Shown: positions 34,504 through 44,400 of the stretch, in pieces
How the letters are laid out: the number at the start of each line of letters is the position of its first letter
Numbering within the stretch: position 1 is the stretch's first letter
DNA from: JALORV01 sp963754065
Lineage (GTDB): Bacteria > Pseudomonadota > Gammaproteobacteria > Burkholderiales > Burkholderiaceae_F
DNA length: 64,000 bases
NCBI GenBank assembly: GCA_963754065.1
Contig: CAVWFH010000020.1
Coordinates: forward strand, 124,001-188,000
Direction: 5' to 3'
Notes under the pieces: model-generated
What the model was told of the DNA's origin: nothing
What the model saw: only the letters and a program-made list of their open reading frames with translations
Database searches by the model: none
Program-made: the position numbers and the translations under genes

Positions 34504-36847
34504 GTGGGTCGCTCCCTCCGTCTGGCGCTGTGGTGCATCCTGGCCGTGGCGCTTGGGTTCGCGCTTCCGCAGGTGAATGTCGACGCTGATCTCAGCCGCT
34601 TCGTATCGGCTGATAGGCCCGATGCACAGCTCGACTTGTCAGTCGCACTGCAGCGCGGGATGGGGGGGCGGGCAGTGCTGATCGCGCTTCCTGCGTCGAC
34701 CACCGAAAGCGGCCGCCGATGCCAGCCGCCGCATGGTGACGGCGTTGCGAATCTCCGGCGTGTTTGCGACGGTGCACAACGGCGATACGGGACTGCTTGC
34801 CGCCGAGGTCGAGCCGCTGATCGCGTATCGCTACGTGCTCAGCGATCGCGTCGATGCCGCGTTGTTCTCGGAAGACGGTCTTCGTATGCGACTGCGCGAT
34901 GCCGAGGCCATGCTTGCCGATGCGCGCGCCTGGATCGTGACGCAGCTGCTTCCGCTCGATCCGACGCTCGAAACGCTGCATCTGGCAGAGCAGTGGAGCG
35001 GTGGCGCGCGATTGCCGATGCAGCACGGTGTCTGGTTTGCCCGCGGCGGCACGGACGCCATGATCATTGCGACGACGCGCGCTGCGGGTGACGATGCCGT
35101 CGGGCAGAAGGCTGTCGAAGCAGCCATCCGGCAGGCGGCCTCGGCTGTCGGCGTGCCGCAGTTGAAGTACACCGGCCTGGGACTGCTGGCTGCCGAGGCG
35201 CGCGACGCGACACGCGCGCGGGTCGAGCGACTGGGGTGGGTCAGCGCGCTGCTGGTCACGTTCATTCTTTACCTGGGATATCGGCGGCTGCTGCCGGTCG
35301 TGCTGTCGCTGCTGCCGGTGGCGCTGGGGATAACGGCCGGTGGCGTCGTGACCGACTTCATCTTCGGCGAAATCAACGTGCTGGCAGTCGCCTTCGCGTG
35401 CATCCTCGTCGATGAAGGCTCCGACTACGCGTCCTATCTGCTGACGCAGGCGCGACCCGGGCAGCCACTGGGTGCTGAAGCTCGCCGCATCTGGCCCACC
35501 TTGCGACTCGCGGTACTGACCAGTACCGCTGCTTTCGCGGTGCTGCTGCTGGCACAGTTCCGCGGCCTGCAGCAGCTCGGCCTGCTGTGCGGCGTCGGGC
35601 TGTTGGTCGCGGGCGCGGCGGCACGATGGTTGCTGCCGGACCTGCTCAATCCCGCACAGATGCCGAGCTGGTCGCCGCCACGGGTCGCGCGCAGCGTCCC
35701 GGCCTGGTCCGGCTGGAGCCTGCCGGCGGGGCGGCGCGGGCGCATTGTGCAACTGGCCGCAGCTGTTGGCGCGCTGCTCGTGCTGTCGGTCGCGCAGCCG
35801 ACATGGGACGATGGCGTGGGGGCCATCAATCCGCTGCCGACCGATCGCATCGCGGCAGATCGCGCGCTTCGCAACGCCGCCGGTCTCCCGCTCGACCAAG
35901 GCGTGTTGCTGTTTTCCGGTGCCGACGATGAAGCGGTGTTGCAGGCACAGGAGGCATGGCTGCCGGCACTCGGCGCATTGCAGCTTCGAGGTGAGGTGGA
36001 CACCTTCGACTTGGCCGCACGCTATTTCCCGAGTTTCAGGACACAGCAGCAGCGTCTGGCTGCCGTGCCCGAGGCCTCGGTGCTGGCGCCACTGCTAGAA
36101 AGGGCGGTACAGGGCACCGCCTTCAATGTGGAAGCCTTCCAGCCATTTCTCGAGAGCGCCTCGAAGGCGCGTTCGACCTCGCTGACACTGTCGGCACTGC
36201 CCGACGGCTTGTTCAGGCAACGCGTCGAGAGCCTGCTGCTGCAGATTAACGGCCAGTCGCTGGGACTGGTGCCGATTGCGGGGCGCGCCTCGCGCGACGA
36301 TTTGCTCGCCTCGGCCCGCAAGGCCATCGCGGATCGGCCGGTCAGCGTTGTGTGGTTCGAGCCGCGGACGCACCTGGGTGCGCTCCTGACGGCGGTGCGC
36401 GAACGCCTGCTGGGGCTGCTGCTGCTCTGCGTGGTCGCAATGTTTCTCGTTATCGCGGTCGACCGGCGCTCGCTGGTCCACGGCCTGCGAGTGATGACTC
36501 CGGCGGTCACCGCGCTATTGCTGACCGCGGCACTCGTGCGGCTGGGATTCGGACCCCTGACGGTGTTCAATCTCGTGGCGTTGATGCTGTTGCTGGGTGT
36601 CATCACCAACTACTCACTGTTCATACACTCGCCGCCGGCCGGGTCGGACGAAAGTGATCGACGGGCGCACTTGGTGTTTTCGCTGCTCATCGCGAGTGCG
36701 ACGACACTGGCGGTGTTCGGGGCGCTCGGGCTCAGCGGCATCGGTGTCGTCGAGGCGGTCGGCCAGACGGTCGTCGTCGGTATCATTGCGGGGCTCGCCT
36801 GGCTCATTGCGACGCGCGGGCCCGCCTCCGGCGGCGCAGCAAACTAG
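34504..36847 (+). CDS. MMPL/RND-type lipid exporter, interrupted by an apparent one-base insertion
   Basis: An exporter of about 780 residues (COG4258 type). The first frame (GTG 34504) gives the leading membrane helix ALWCILAVALGFALP and VDADLSRFVSA, up to about LPASTTE. The rest continues one frame over as AAADASRRMVTALRISG and runs intact to 36847, with twelve predicted membrane helices in two sets (about 250-420 and 640-770) and a VDEGSDYASYLL motif. Deleting one A of the AAA at 34706-34708 joins them. It would move the finished polyene lipid to the outer face. Confidence 0.88.
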
Positions 36848-36871
36848 CCGGGTGCATTCATCGAATCTGTC

Positions 36872-38101
36872 GTGAGCAAGTACGAGGCTGAGCGCGACGC
36901 GGGGAATCGCCTGTACCCGTTGTCGATCGAGGCATTCACCGGCACTTGTGCCATCGGTCGCGGCCGAGCTCAGATCGCCGCGGCGCTGCGGATCGGCCAG
37001 TGCGGACTCGCGCCCAACACCTTTGGCGACTCGGCAGCGGACATCCGCGCCTATGTCGGCCGTGTCGCTGCGATCGAACAAGCGATGCTGCCGGAACGAC
37101 TCGCCGCATGGGACTGCCGCAACCATCGCCTGGCATGGATCGCCTTGCACGAAGACGGGTTCGACGTCGCTGTCACGGCTGCCGCGCGCCGCTTTGGTCG
37201 AACGCGCATCGGTGTGTTTGTCGGCAGCAGCACTTCGGGGATGCTCGACACGGAAGACATGTTCCGCTACGGACACGAGGAGCGGCTCGAGTCCTCCCGC
37301 TTCGAGCGACGTCACAGCATGGGATCCGTCGCCGACTTCGTTGCGCTGGCGCTGGGGCTCGATGGCCCGCGCCACTGCGTGTCGACCGCCTGCTCGTCGA
37401 GCGCCAAGGTATTCGCGGTGGCAGCCCGCTACATTGCCGCAGGACTCTGCGACGCGGCGGTGGTCGGCGGCGTCGATTCGCTCTGCTACACGACTCTCTA
37501 CGGATTTTCGTCACTGGAACTACTGAGTTCGCAACCGGCCCGGCCATTCGCGCGCGACCGCTCGGGCATTTCGATCGGTGAGGGCGCGGCCTTTGCGTTG
37601 CTGATGCCCGATGGCGCCGGCGCGACGGCACTGCTGGGCGCAGGAGAGTCGAGCGACGGTTACCACATGTCGACGCCGCATCCGCAGGGACTCGGGGCCG
37701 AGCGGGCGATTTCCCAGGCGCTGGATAGCGCGCAGCTGCTGCCACGCGACATCGACTACATCAACCTGCATGGCACGGGAACACCGGCCAATGACCACGT
37801 CGAGGCGCTCACCGTGGCGCGCGTGTTTGGCAGTGCGACGCCGTGCAGCTCGACCAAGGGCGCCACCGGCCACTGTCTGGGCGCTGCCGGCGCAGTGGAG
37901 GCCTTGATCTGCGACCTGGCGTTGGAGCACCAGTGCGTTCCCGCAAACGTCGGGACCACGGTCGCAGGAGTCGAGCCGAGGATCGGGCTCGCAACGGTGG
38001 CTGTCGACTCGACCCTCAAGCGCGTGCTCTCCAACTCATTCGGCTTCGGTGGCAGCAACTGCGCGCTTGTTTTCGGCAGGGAGGCTTTGCTGCAGCGATG
38101 A
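36872..38101 (+). CDS. beta-ketoacyl-ACP synthase (ApeO-like KS)
   Basis: A 409-residue FabF-type condensing enzyme. The active-site triad is Cys174 in STACSSSAK, His300 in NLHGTGTPANDH and His334 in GATGHCLGAAG, so it is catalytically complete. It starts at GTG 36872, 24 bases after the exporter, and its stop overlaps the next start as ATGA. With the chain-length factor encoded directly after it, it forms the KS-CLF heterodimer that extends the polyene. No second full ketosynthase (ApeR-like) is present in the window. Confidence 0.92.
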   Translation: MSKYEAERDAGNRLYPLSIEAFTGTCAIGRGRAQIAAALRIGQCGLAPNTFGDSAADIRAYVGRVAAIEQAMLPERLAAWDCRNHRLAWIALHEDGFDVAVTAAARRFGRTRIGVFVGSSTSGMLDTEDMFRYGHEERLESSRFERRHSMGSVADFVALALGLDGPRHCVSTACSSSAKVFAVAARYIAAGLCDAAVVGGVDSLCYTTLYGFSSLELLSSQPARPFARDRSGISIGEGAAFALLMPDGAGATALLGAGESSDGYHMSTPHPQGLGAERAISQALDSAQLLPRDIDYINLHGTGTPANDHVEALTVARVFGSATPCSSTKGATGHCLGAAGAVEALICDLALEHQCVPANVGTTVAGVEPRIGLATVAVDSTLKRVLSNSFGFGGSNCALVFGREALLQR

Positions 38102-38827
38102 GTGCACTGACCTTTTGCGTTGCGGACTGGGTCTGGTGCACATCGGCATCCGATCTGCGCTGCGCGGGTGGCGTCGAGGCTCGTGACTCCCCTGCGCCCG
38201 TGCTTGAACTTCCGCCTGCGGAGCGGCGTCGCCTCAATCCGCTGACGAGTTTTGCGCTGGCGGCTGGAGAGCGGCTGGTCGGCGGTCGTCCGCATGATCT
38301 GCTGAAGACCACGCCGCTGGTGTTCGGCAGCAGCGACGGCGACGGCACCGTGCTGCTGCGACTGCTGAGCGCATTGCGCGGACATCAGCCGGTCTCACCC
38401 ACGCAGTTTCACAACTCCGTACATAACGCGCCGGCGGGCTACTGGTCGATCGGGCTCGGATCGCAGGCGCCCACGACGGCGCTGGCCGCCGGCGACGACA
38501 CAGTGGAGGTGGCCCTGGTGGAGGCTGGACTTCAGGCGGTGATGCGCCGCGGCCCGGTGATCATGCTGGCGACTGGTCAAAGATTTCCACCGGAGCTCGA
38601 GCGCGCACGTCCGGATCTTCAGGACTTCGCCCTGGCTGCGTGGTGCGAGCCCGCGGATCCTGGGGTTGGATGGCGCTGCGTGGTGTCGAAGTGACACGCA
38701 ACAGCGCCAAACAGACGATCGCTCGCTGGCGGCCGCGGTGCGTGCGCGCGGCGCGGATGGCCTGGTTGGCAGTCGCGTCGTCCGCCATCTGGCGGCGGTG
38801 CTGACGATTACGCAGGTGACGCCCTGA
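38098..38827 (+). CDS. ketosynthase chain-length factor, interrupted by an apparent one-base insertion
   Basis: A Ketoacyl-synt_2-type chain-length factor, partner of the preceding KS, with no active-site Cys. The frame from ATG 38098 includes SPTQFHNSVHNAPAGYWSIG and stops early at 38694 (198 residues). In the next frame the sequence continues with coding-like base use (SDTQQRQTDDRSLAAAVRAR) to a TGA at 38827. Removing one A of the AA at 38689-38690 gives about 242 residues, the normal family size, and closes an otherwise odd 130-base gap in a tightly overlapped operon. Confidence 0.8.
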
Positions 38828-39249
38828 CTGCGCTGAGCCGAGAAGCGATCGAGCGCCTGCTGCCGCAGAAGGGAGCAATGTGTCTGATCGATGCCGCGCT
38901 TGAAATCACGGATGACGGCATCGTCTGCACGGCCCATGTCGGATCCACAGGCCACCCGCTCGGCGAGTTGCAGGGCGTGCCGGCGCTGCACAGTGTCGAA
39001 TACGGTGCCCAGGCGGCAGCACTGCACCGCCTCACGCGCAGGCATGAGCAGGGAGCGGTGTCCGGTGGTCTGCTGCTCCAGATCAGAGACCTGCAGGTCT
39101 TCGTCGACTACCTTGACCGGGTTGCACAGCCATTGCGGATCTCGGCGCACTGCATGATTGCGACTTCCGAATCTGCGCGCTATGTGTTCGAGATACGCGC
39201 TGGAGACGTCCTGGTGTCCCGCGGCGAACTGACGCTGAGACTGACGTGA
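38824..39249 (+). CDS. 3-hydroxyacyl-ACP dehydratase, ApeP-like
   Basis: A 141-residue hotdog-fold dehydratase of the FabA/ApeP-like group. The conserved opening IERLLPQKGAMCLIDAAL lies before the first ATG (38878), so the true start must be upstream. A CTG at 38824 has AGGTGA five bases before it and overlaps the preceding stop as CTGA, the same 4-base overlap pattern used elsewhere in this operon. HPLGELQGVPALHSVEYGAQ is the family's substrate-tunnel helix. It probably pairs with the dehydratase at 32687. Confidence 0.8.
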   Translation: MTALSREAIERLLPQKGAMCLIDAALEITDDGIVCTAHVGSTGHPLGELQGVPALHSVEYGAQAAALHRLTRRHEQGAVSGGLLLQIRDLQVFVDYLDRVAQPLRISAHCMIATSESARYVFEIRAGDVLVSRGELTLRLT

Positions 39250-39253
39250 TGCG

Positions 39254-39979
39254 ATGACAATGAGATTTGCTTTGGTGACGGGGGCGAGTGGAGCGATCGG
39301 TGCCGCCATCGCGCGCGCGCTGGCTTCGCAGGGCCTGCATGTGATTGCGCATGCCCATCGCAATGCGGCGTCGGTGGAGCAGCTTTGCGGGCTGATTCGC
39401 GACAGCGGCGGGACGGCCGAGGCGATCAGCTTCGATGTGACCGATGCGGCGGCGTGCGAGCGAGAGATCGCAAAGGTGATCGAGCGTGCACCGATCCAGG
39501 TCCTGGTGAACTGTGCCGGATTCCACGACGATGCCCCGCTGGCCGGCATGTCGCAGGAGAAGTGGTCGCGTGTGATCGCCGTGAATCTTGATGGTTTCTA
39601 CAACGTCACGCGGCCCGTATTGCTGCCGATGATCCGCAGTCGCAGCGGCCGCATCGTCAACGTGTCGTCGGTCGCAGCTATCCGCGGCAACGCCGGCCAG
39701 GTGAACTACGCCGCGGCAAAGGCCGGACTGATCGGCGCGACGCGTGCGCTCGCGCTCGAAGTCGCTACCCGTGGCATCACCGTGAACGCGGTCGCGCCGG
39801 GAATCATTGTCAGCGACATGACAGCGGACACGTTCAGTCCCGAACGCATCAGGCAGCTGGTACCGATGGGTCGCGCCGGAGAGCCTGCAGACGTTGCTGC
39901 CTGCGTGGCGTTCCTCTGCAGCGACGCTGCGCGCTATATCACCGGGCAGATCATTGCGATCGACGGCGGCCTGACCTGA
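39254..39979 (+). CDS. 3-oxoacyl-ACP reductase (FabG/ApeQ-like)
   Basis: A 241-residue short-chain dehydrogenase that reduces the 3-keto group with NADPH after each condensation. The cofactor motif TGASGAIG (about 9-16), NCAGFHDDA, the catalytic Ser in VNVSSVAAIRG and YAAAKAG with catalytic Tyr and Lys are intact. The C-terminal ITGQIIAIDGGLT is FabG-like. It starts 4 bases after the dehydratase stop and is followed by the glycosyltransferase. Confidence 0.93.
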   Translation: MTMRFALVTGASGAIGAAIARALASQGLHVIAHAHRNAASVEQLCGLIRDSGGTAEAISFDVTDAAACEREIAKVIERAPIQVLVNCAGFHDDAPLAGMSQEKWSRVIAVNLDGFYNVTRPVLLPMIRSRSGRIVNVSSVAAIRGNAGQVNYAAAKAGLIGATRALALEVATRGITVNAVAPGIIVSDMTADTFSPERIRQLVPMGRAGEPADVAACVAFLCSDAARYITGQIIAIDGGLT

Positions 39980-40068
39980 GATGACGTCCCCCACGCTCAC
40001 TTCGTACGCTGCCCCCCATGGGGGCGATAAGTCGGCTTGGGAGCGGCCCGGCGCCGACTGAGGCAACG

Positions 40069-40824
40069 ATGAAGACCGTGCTTGTGATCCCGGCCTACAA
40101 CGAAGGCGGCACCTTGGGCGGACTGGTCCAGGCGGTCCTTCGGCTGGAGCCGAGGTTGATCGACGAAGTCATCGTTGTCGACGACGGTTCGTCCGATGAT
40201 TGCCTCGCCCAGGTAGCTCCCGATGCCCGCGTCCACCTTTTACGACACGCACGAAATGAAGGCAAAGCGCGAGCGCTGATCGACGGGATGCAACTGGGCC
40301 TTGCCCACGGCGCAGAGCGAGTCCTGACGATGGATGGCGACGGCCAGCACCGTCCCGAGGACATCGCGCGCCTGATCGAAGCGGCGGACTCCCACTCACA
40401 GACCATCATCGTCGGTGCCCGCCTGGCGGACCGGGAAAGCATTCCGAGTGCGCGCTACCGCGCCAACCGGTTCGCCAACTTCTGGGTTGCATGGGCATCG
40501 GGGTATCGGGTGACAGACAGCCAGTCAGGCTTTCGCCTCTATCCGGCCACCATCCTGCGAGCCGTGCTGCCGAAGCTCGCGTCCCGGTATCCGGTCACTC
40601 CCGGCAGCCGCCGAAAGGGATTCGTGCTGGAAAGCGAGTTGCTGATCGAGTGTGGGCGACTTGGCTGCGGGACATTGGCGGTCCGCATTCCGGCCCTTTA
40701 CGGCACGGCCCGCGCCAGTCACTTCCGGCCGGTGGCCGACATCACGCAGATCGTCATCATGGTGGCCGGGCACCTGTTGCGCAGCGGACTCTATCCGCGG
40801 GGCTTGTGGCAGAGCCTTAAGTAG
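40069..40824 (+). CDS. family 2 glycosyltransferase
   Basis: A 251-residue GT2 enzyme (GT-A fold). MKTVLVIPAYNEGGTLGGLV holds the nucleotide-sugar loop, VVDDGSSDD the first Asp motif, and LTMDGDGQHRPED the DxD metal motif; SDSQSGFRLY-like segment TDSQSGFRLYP is typical of the DPM1/GtrB-like subgroup. No membrane helices are obvious. It ends the operon. In E. coli the equivalent domain is fused to the acyltransferase. It may glycosylate the lipid anchor. The ATG at 40069 follows GAGG; a longer frame is not needed. Confidence 0.88.
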   Translation: MKTVLVIPAYNEGGTLGGLVQAVLRLEPRLIDEVIVVDDGSSDDCLAQVAPDARVHLLRHARNEGKARALIDGMQLGLAHGAERVLTMDGDGQHRPEDIARLIEAADSHSQTIIVGARLADRESIPSARYRANRFANFWVAWASGYRVTDSQSGFRLYPATILRAVLPKLASRYPVTPGSRRKGFVLESELLIECGRLGCGTLAVRIPALYGTARASHFRPVADITQIVIMVAGHLLRSGLYPRGLWQSLK

Positions 40825-40899
40825 CAGGGCCAACCCGGGGCTGCTTGCCGGTCGGTTCGCTCAGGCGATTGCGTTGTCCGGCGAAGGCTGCAGCGGTCG

Positions 40900-41205
40900 T
40901 CAGGCCAACCGTGCCAGCGCGCGTGCCATGCGCTGAATCCGGCGGTCCTTGCTTTCCTTCCCGTCGAGCGTGAACTCCGGATGCTCGATCGCGCAGGCCA
41001 GCAGTTCGAAAAAGGACTTGTCGAGGGCCTTGCGACTGGCGGAAAGCTGCTGGGCGATCGGCTCGCAGTCTTCGCCCGACTCGATCATGCGCTGGATGCC
41101 GCGCAACTGCCCTTCGACGCGCTTCAGCCGCAGAATGAGTTCGCGACGAGCCCGCGCGGCATCGTCTTCGAGCGTGGTCTTCATGGTCGACTTACGCGTT
41201 GACAA
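40900..41205 (-). CDS. CsoR/RcnR/FrmR-family repressor, non-canonical ligands
   Basis: A 101-residue all-helical repressor. RLKRVEGQLRGIQRMIESGEDCEPIAQQLSAS-type sequence aligns without gaps to CsoR/RcnR. The first Cys (47) is conserved, but the positions that hold His and Cys/His in CsoR and RcnR (25 and 29 residues later) are Ala72 and Pro76. Cys71 and His75 sit one place earlier. It starts at TTG 41205 after GGAGG, inside the end of the DUF2892 gene; an ATG at 41184 is the alternative. It is the last gene of the RND operon and probably represses it. Confidence 0.85.
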   Translation of the reverse strand: MSTRKSTMKTTLEDDAARARRELILRLKRVEGQLRGIQRMIESGEDCEPIAQQLSASRKALDKSFFELLACAIEHPEFTLDGKESKDRRIQRMARALARLA

Positions 41206-41413
41206 GTCTGGCCTCCGGGACGCCCACCTTCTTCAGTATCCAGCCGAGCGGGCAGAAGTTGGTGAAGCCGTATTGAAACAGATTTGCGCCCACAAATGCA
41301 GTAAAGGCGAGCCACAACTGCGATACGAAGAGCGGACTGGCTGGTGCGCCGAGCGCAAGCGAAAGCAGGATGAAGGTCCCCGCGAAGATGTGAACCCAGC
41401 GATCAACGGTCAT
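41192..41413 (-). CDS. DUF2892 (YgaP-type) inner-membrane protein
   Basis: A 73-residue protein with two membrane helices (IFAGTFILLSLALGAP and LWLAFTAFVGANLFQYGF) and the FCPLGWILKKVG end that characterises DUF2892. In YgaP this domain is fused to a rhodanese and is linked to sulfur transfer. Here it stands alone, without the rhodanese. GGAGG precedes the ATG. It lies between the RND pump and the CsoR-family gene. Confidence 0.88.
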   Translation of the reverse strand: MTVDRWVHIFAGTFILLSLALGAPASPLFVSQLWLAFTAFVGANLFQYGFTNFCPLGWILKKVGVPEARLVNA

Positions 41414-41423
41414 GTAGGCCTCC

Positions 41424-44400
41424 TCAAGTAGTGGCAGTGGCGGGATCAGGTGTGTGTGGAACCGGGGCCGCCTTAGGTTTGCGGTAATTGACGGCGTAGT
41501 ACAGGACGGGAATCAGCACCAGCGTGAGTGCGGTCGAAACGAAGATGCCGAACAGCAGCGAGATGGCCAGTCCGTTGAAAATCGGATCGTCCAGGATGAA
41601 CACGGCGCCGAGCATCGCGGCCACGGCCGTCAGCACGATCGGCTTGGCACGGGTGGCGGCGGCCTCGATCGTGGCCTGCTCGAAGTCGATGCCGTCGGCG
41701 AGCCGCTGATGGATGAAATCCACCAGCAGGATCGAGTTGCGCACGATGATCCCGGCCAGCGCGATCATCCCGATCATCGACGTCGCGGTGAACTGCGCGC
41801 CGAGCAGCGCATGACCCGGTAGCACGCCGATGATGGTCAGCGGAATTGGCGCCATGATGACGAGTGGCGTCAGGTAGGAGTGGAACTGCGCGACGACTAG
41901 CAGGTAGATCAGTACCAGCCCGACGGCATAGGCAATGCCCATGTCGCGGAACGTCTCGTAGGTGATCTGCCATTCGCCGTCCCACTTGAGCGCGAATGAC
42001 GCATAGCGATCCTCGGGCGCCGTGATCCAGCGTTCTGTCAGTGGCAGTCCGCCCGGCGCCGCGATCTTTGCGAGGCCCTCGCGCATTGTGAACATGCCAT
42101 AGAGCGGCGAGTCGGTCTTGCCTGCACCTCCCGCCACATCTCCGGTGACATAGACGACCGGCTGCAGATCCTTGCGATGGAACACGTGCTCGCGCGGCAG
42201 GGTCGTCGGCCGGACCAGTTCGGACAGCGGGATCTCATAGGGTAGGCCAGTCTGCTCGTCGCGAACCGTGTCCGGGCCACGGACCTTGAGCTTCAGCAGC
42301 GCCTCCATGGAACCTTTGGACGCATCGGCCAGCCCGATGCGCACCGGTACCGCGTACTTGCTCGATCCGTCGTGCAGCGGCGTGACGTCTTCGCCCGCGA
42401 GCGCCATGCGCGCGATGCGCGCCACCTCGACCGCCGGGATTCCATACTGGGCCGCCTTGGCCGTGTCCACTCGCAGCACGACGCGTTCGGCGGGGTCGAG
42501 AACCGTGTCGTCGATCGCGGTGATGTCGGGCGTCTTCTCGAACACGCCGCGCACCTGCTTGGCGAGCTTCATCTGCGCGTCGATGTCGGGGCCGTAGATC
42601 TCCGCGACGATCGGCGACAGCACAGGTGGTCCTGGCGGCACCTCGACCACCTTGAGGTCAGCCCCATGACGCCGGGCGATCGCTTCGAGCGCCGGACGCA
42701 CGGCCTGGGCGATCTCGTGGCTCTTGCGGTCGCGCCGGTGCTTGTCGATGAGGTTGACCTGGAGGTCCCCGACCTCGCCGCCGCTGCGCAGGTAGTACTG
42801 CCGAACCAGTCCGTTGAAGTTGATCGGCGCCGCCAGCCCCGCATAGGCCTGGTAGTCGAGCACTTCGGGCACCTTGGCGACTTCCACAGCCAGGTCGCGC
42901 AGCAACGCCGCGGTCGCTTCGACCGGGGTTCCCGTGGGCATGTCGACGACGATCTGGAACTCCGACTTGTTGTCGAACGGCAGCATCTTCAGCACGACGA
43001 GATTCAGCGGCACCAGCAGCACTGATAGTGCGATCGCTGCGGCGATCCCGAATCCGAGCCAGCGACGGTGTCCGCGGCCGGCATCGCCGCGCAGGAACGG
43101 CCGCATCACGCGTTCGAAGAAGGCGGCGAGTCGTGCGCCCAGTTTGTCGCCACCCGTGGGCGCGCCGTGGGCTGCAGGTAGCAGGCGCAATGCCATCCAG
43201 GGCGTGATCACGAACGCAATCGCCAGCGACAGCAGCATGCCCAGGGACGAGTTGATCGGGATCGGCGCCATGTACGGTCCCATCAGACCGGAGACGAAGG
43301 CCATCGGCAGCAGCGCAGCGATCACGGTGAAGGTGGCGAGGATCGTCGGGCCGCCGACCTCGTCAACGGCACGCGGGATGACCTGCGAAAGCGGCAGGTG
43401 ATCGATCAACGAACGGCGGTGGATGTTCTCCACGACGACGATGGCATCGTCAACGAGGATGCCTATCGAAAAGATCAGTGCAAAGAGCGACACGCGATTG
43501 AGCGTGAATCCCCAGGCCCATGAGGCAAAGAGAGTGCTCGCCAGCGTCAGCACCACGGCGGCGCCGACGATGATTGCTTCTCGTCGGCCGAGCGTGGCCC
43601 ACACCAGCGCCACCACCGACAGTGTGGCGAAGATCAGTTTCTTGATGAGCTGATTGGCCTTGTCACTGGCAGTTGCGCCGTAGTTGCGAGTCTCCGCAAC
43701 GACCACGTCGGCGGGAATCAATTGCCCCTTCAGCCGGGCGACGCGCTCCATCACGGCGTCCGCGACCGTGGCCGCGTTTTCGCCGGGCTTCTTGGATACC
43801 TGAATCGTGACTGCTGGCCATTCGAAGAATTCGCGCGCGGTGCCGGTCGCGCCGGCGGCGGCGGGCGCGCCGTGCCACACATACAGGCTGGGCGTATCGG
43901 GGCCGTCGGTCACGCCGGCCACGTCGGCCAGCAGGATCGGGCGACGTTCGCGAGTCGGTCCGGCGAGGCCGACCACGAGCTGGCCGACGTCGGCCGCGCT
44001 GCGAAGGAACTGTCCTGTGCGCACCTCCACGGTCCGGTTGCCCGAGATCAATTGGCCGGACGGCAGCGACGAATTGGTGGCGCGCAGCGCGCGCTCGATG
44101 TCGGTGACGGTGACATGGTGGGCATTCATGCGCTCGGGGTCGAGCGTCACCCGCACAACGTTGCCGGGGCCGCCGAGGGTGGACACTTCGCGCGTGCCCC
44201 GCACGCGCTTTAGCTCGATCTCGAGCTCGTGCGCGACGCGCTGCAGGTCGCCGGCGGTGCCGTCCGCGCGCTGCGAATGCAGCGTCAGCGTGACGATCGG
44301 TACGTCGTCGATGCCTTTGGGCTTGACCACGGGTTCGAGCGCACCGAGATGGGTCGGCAGCCAGTCGCGGTTCGACATCAGGGTGTCGTACAGCTTGACG

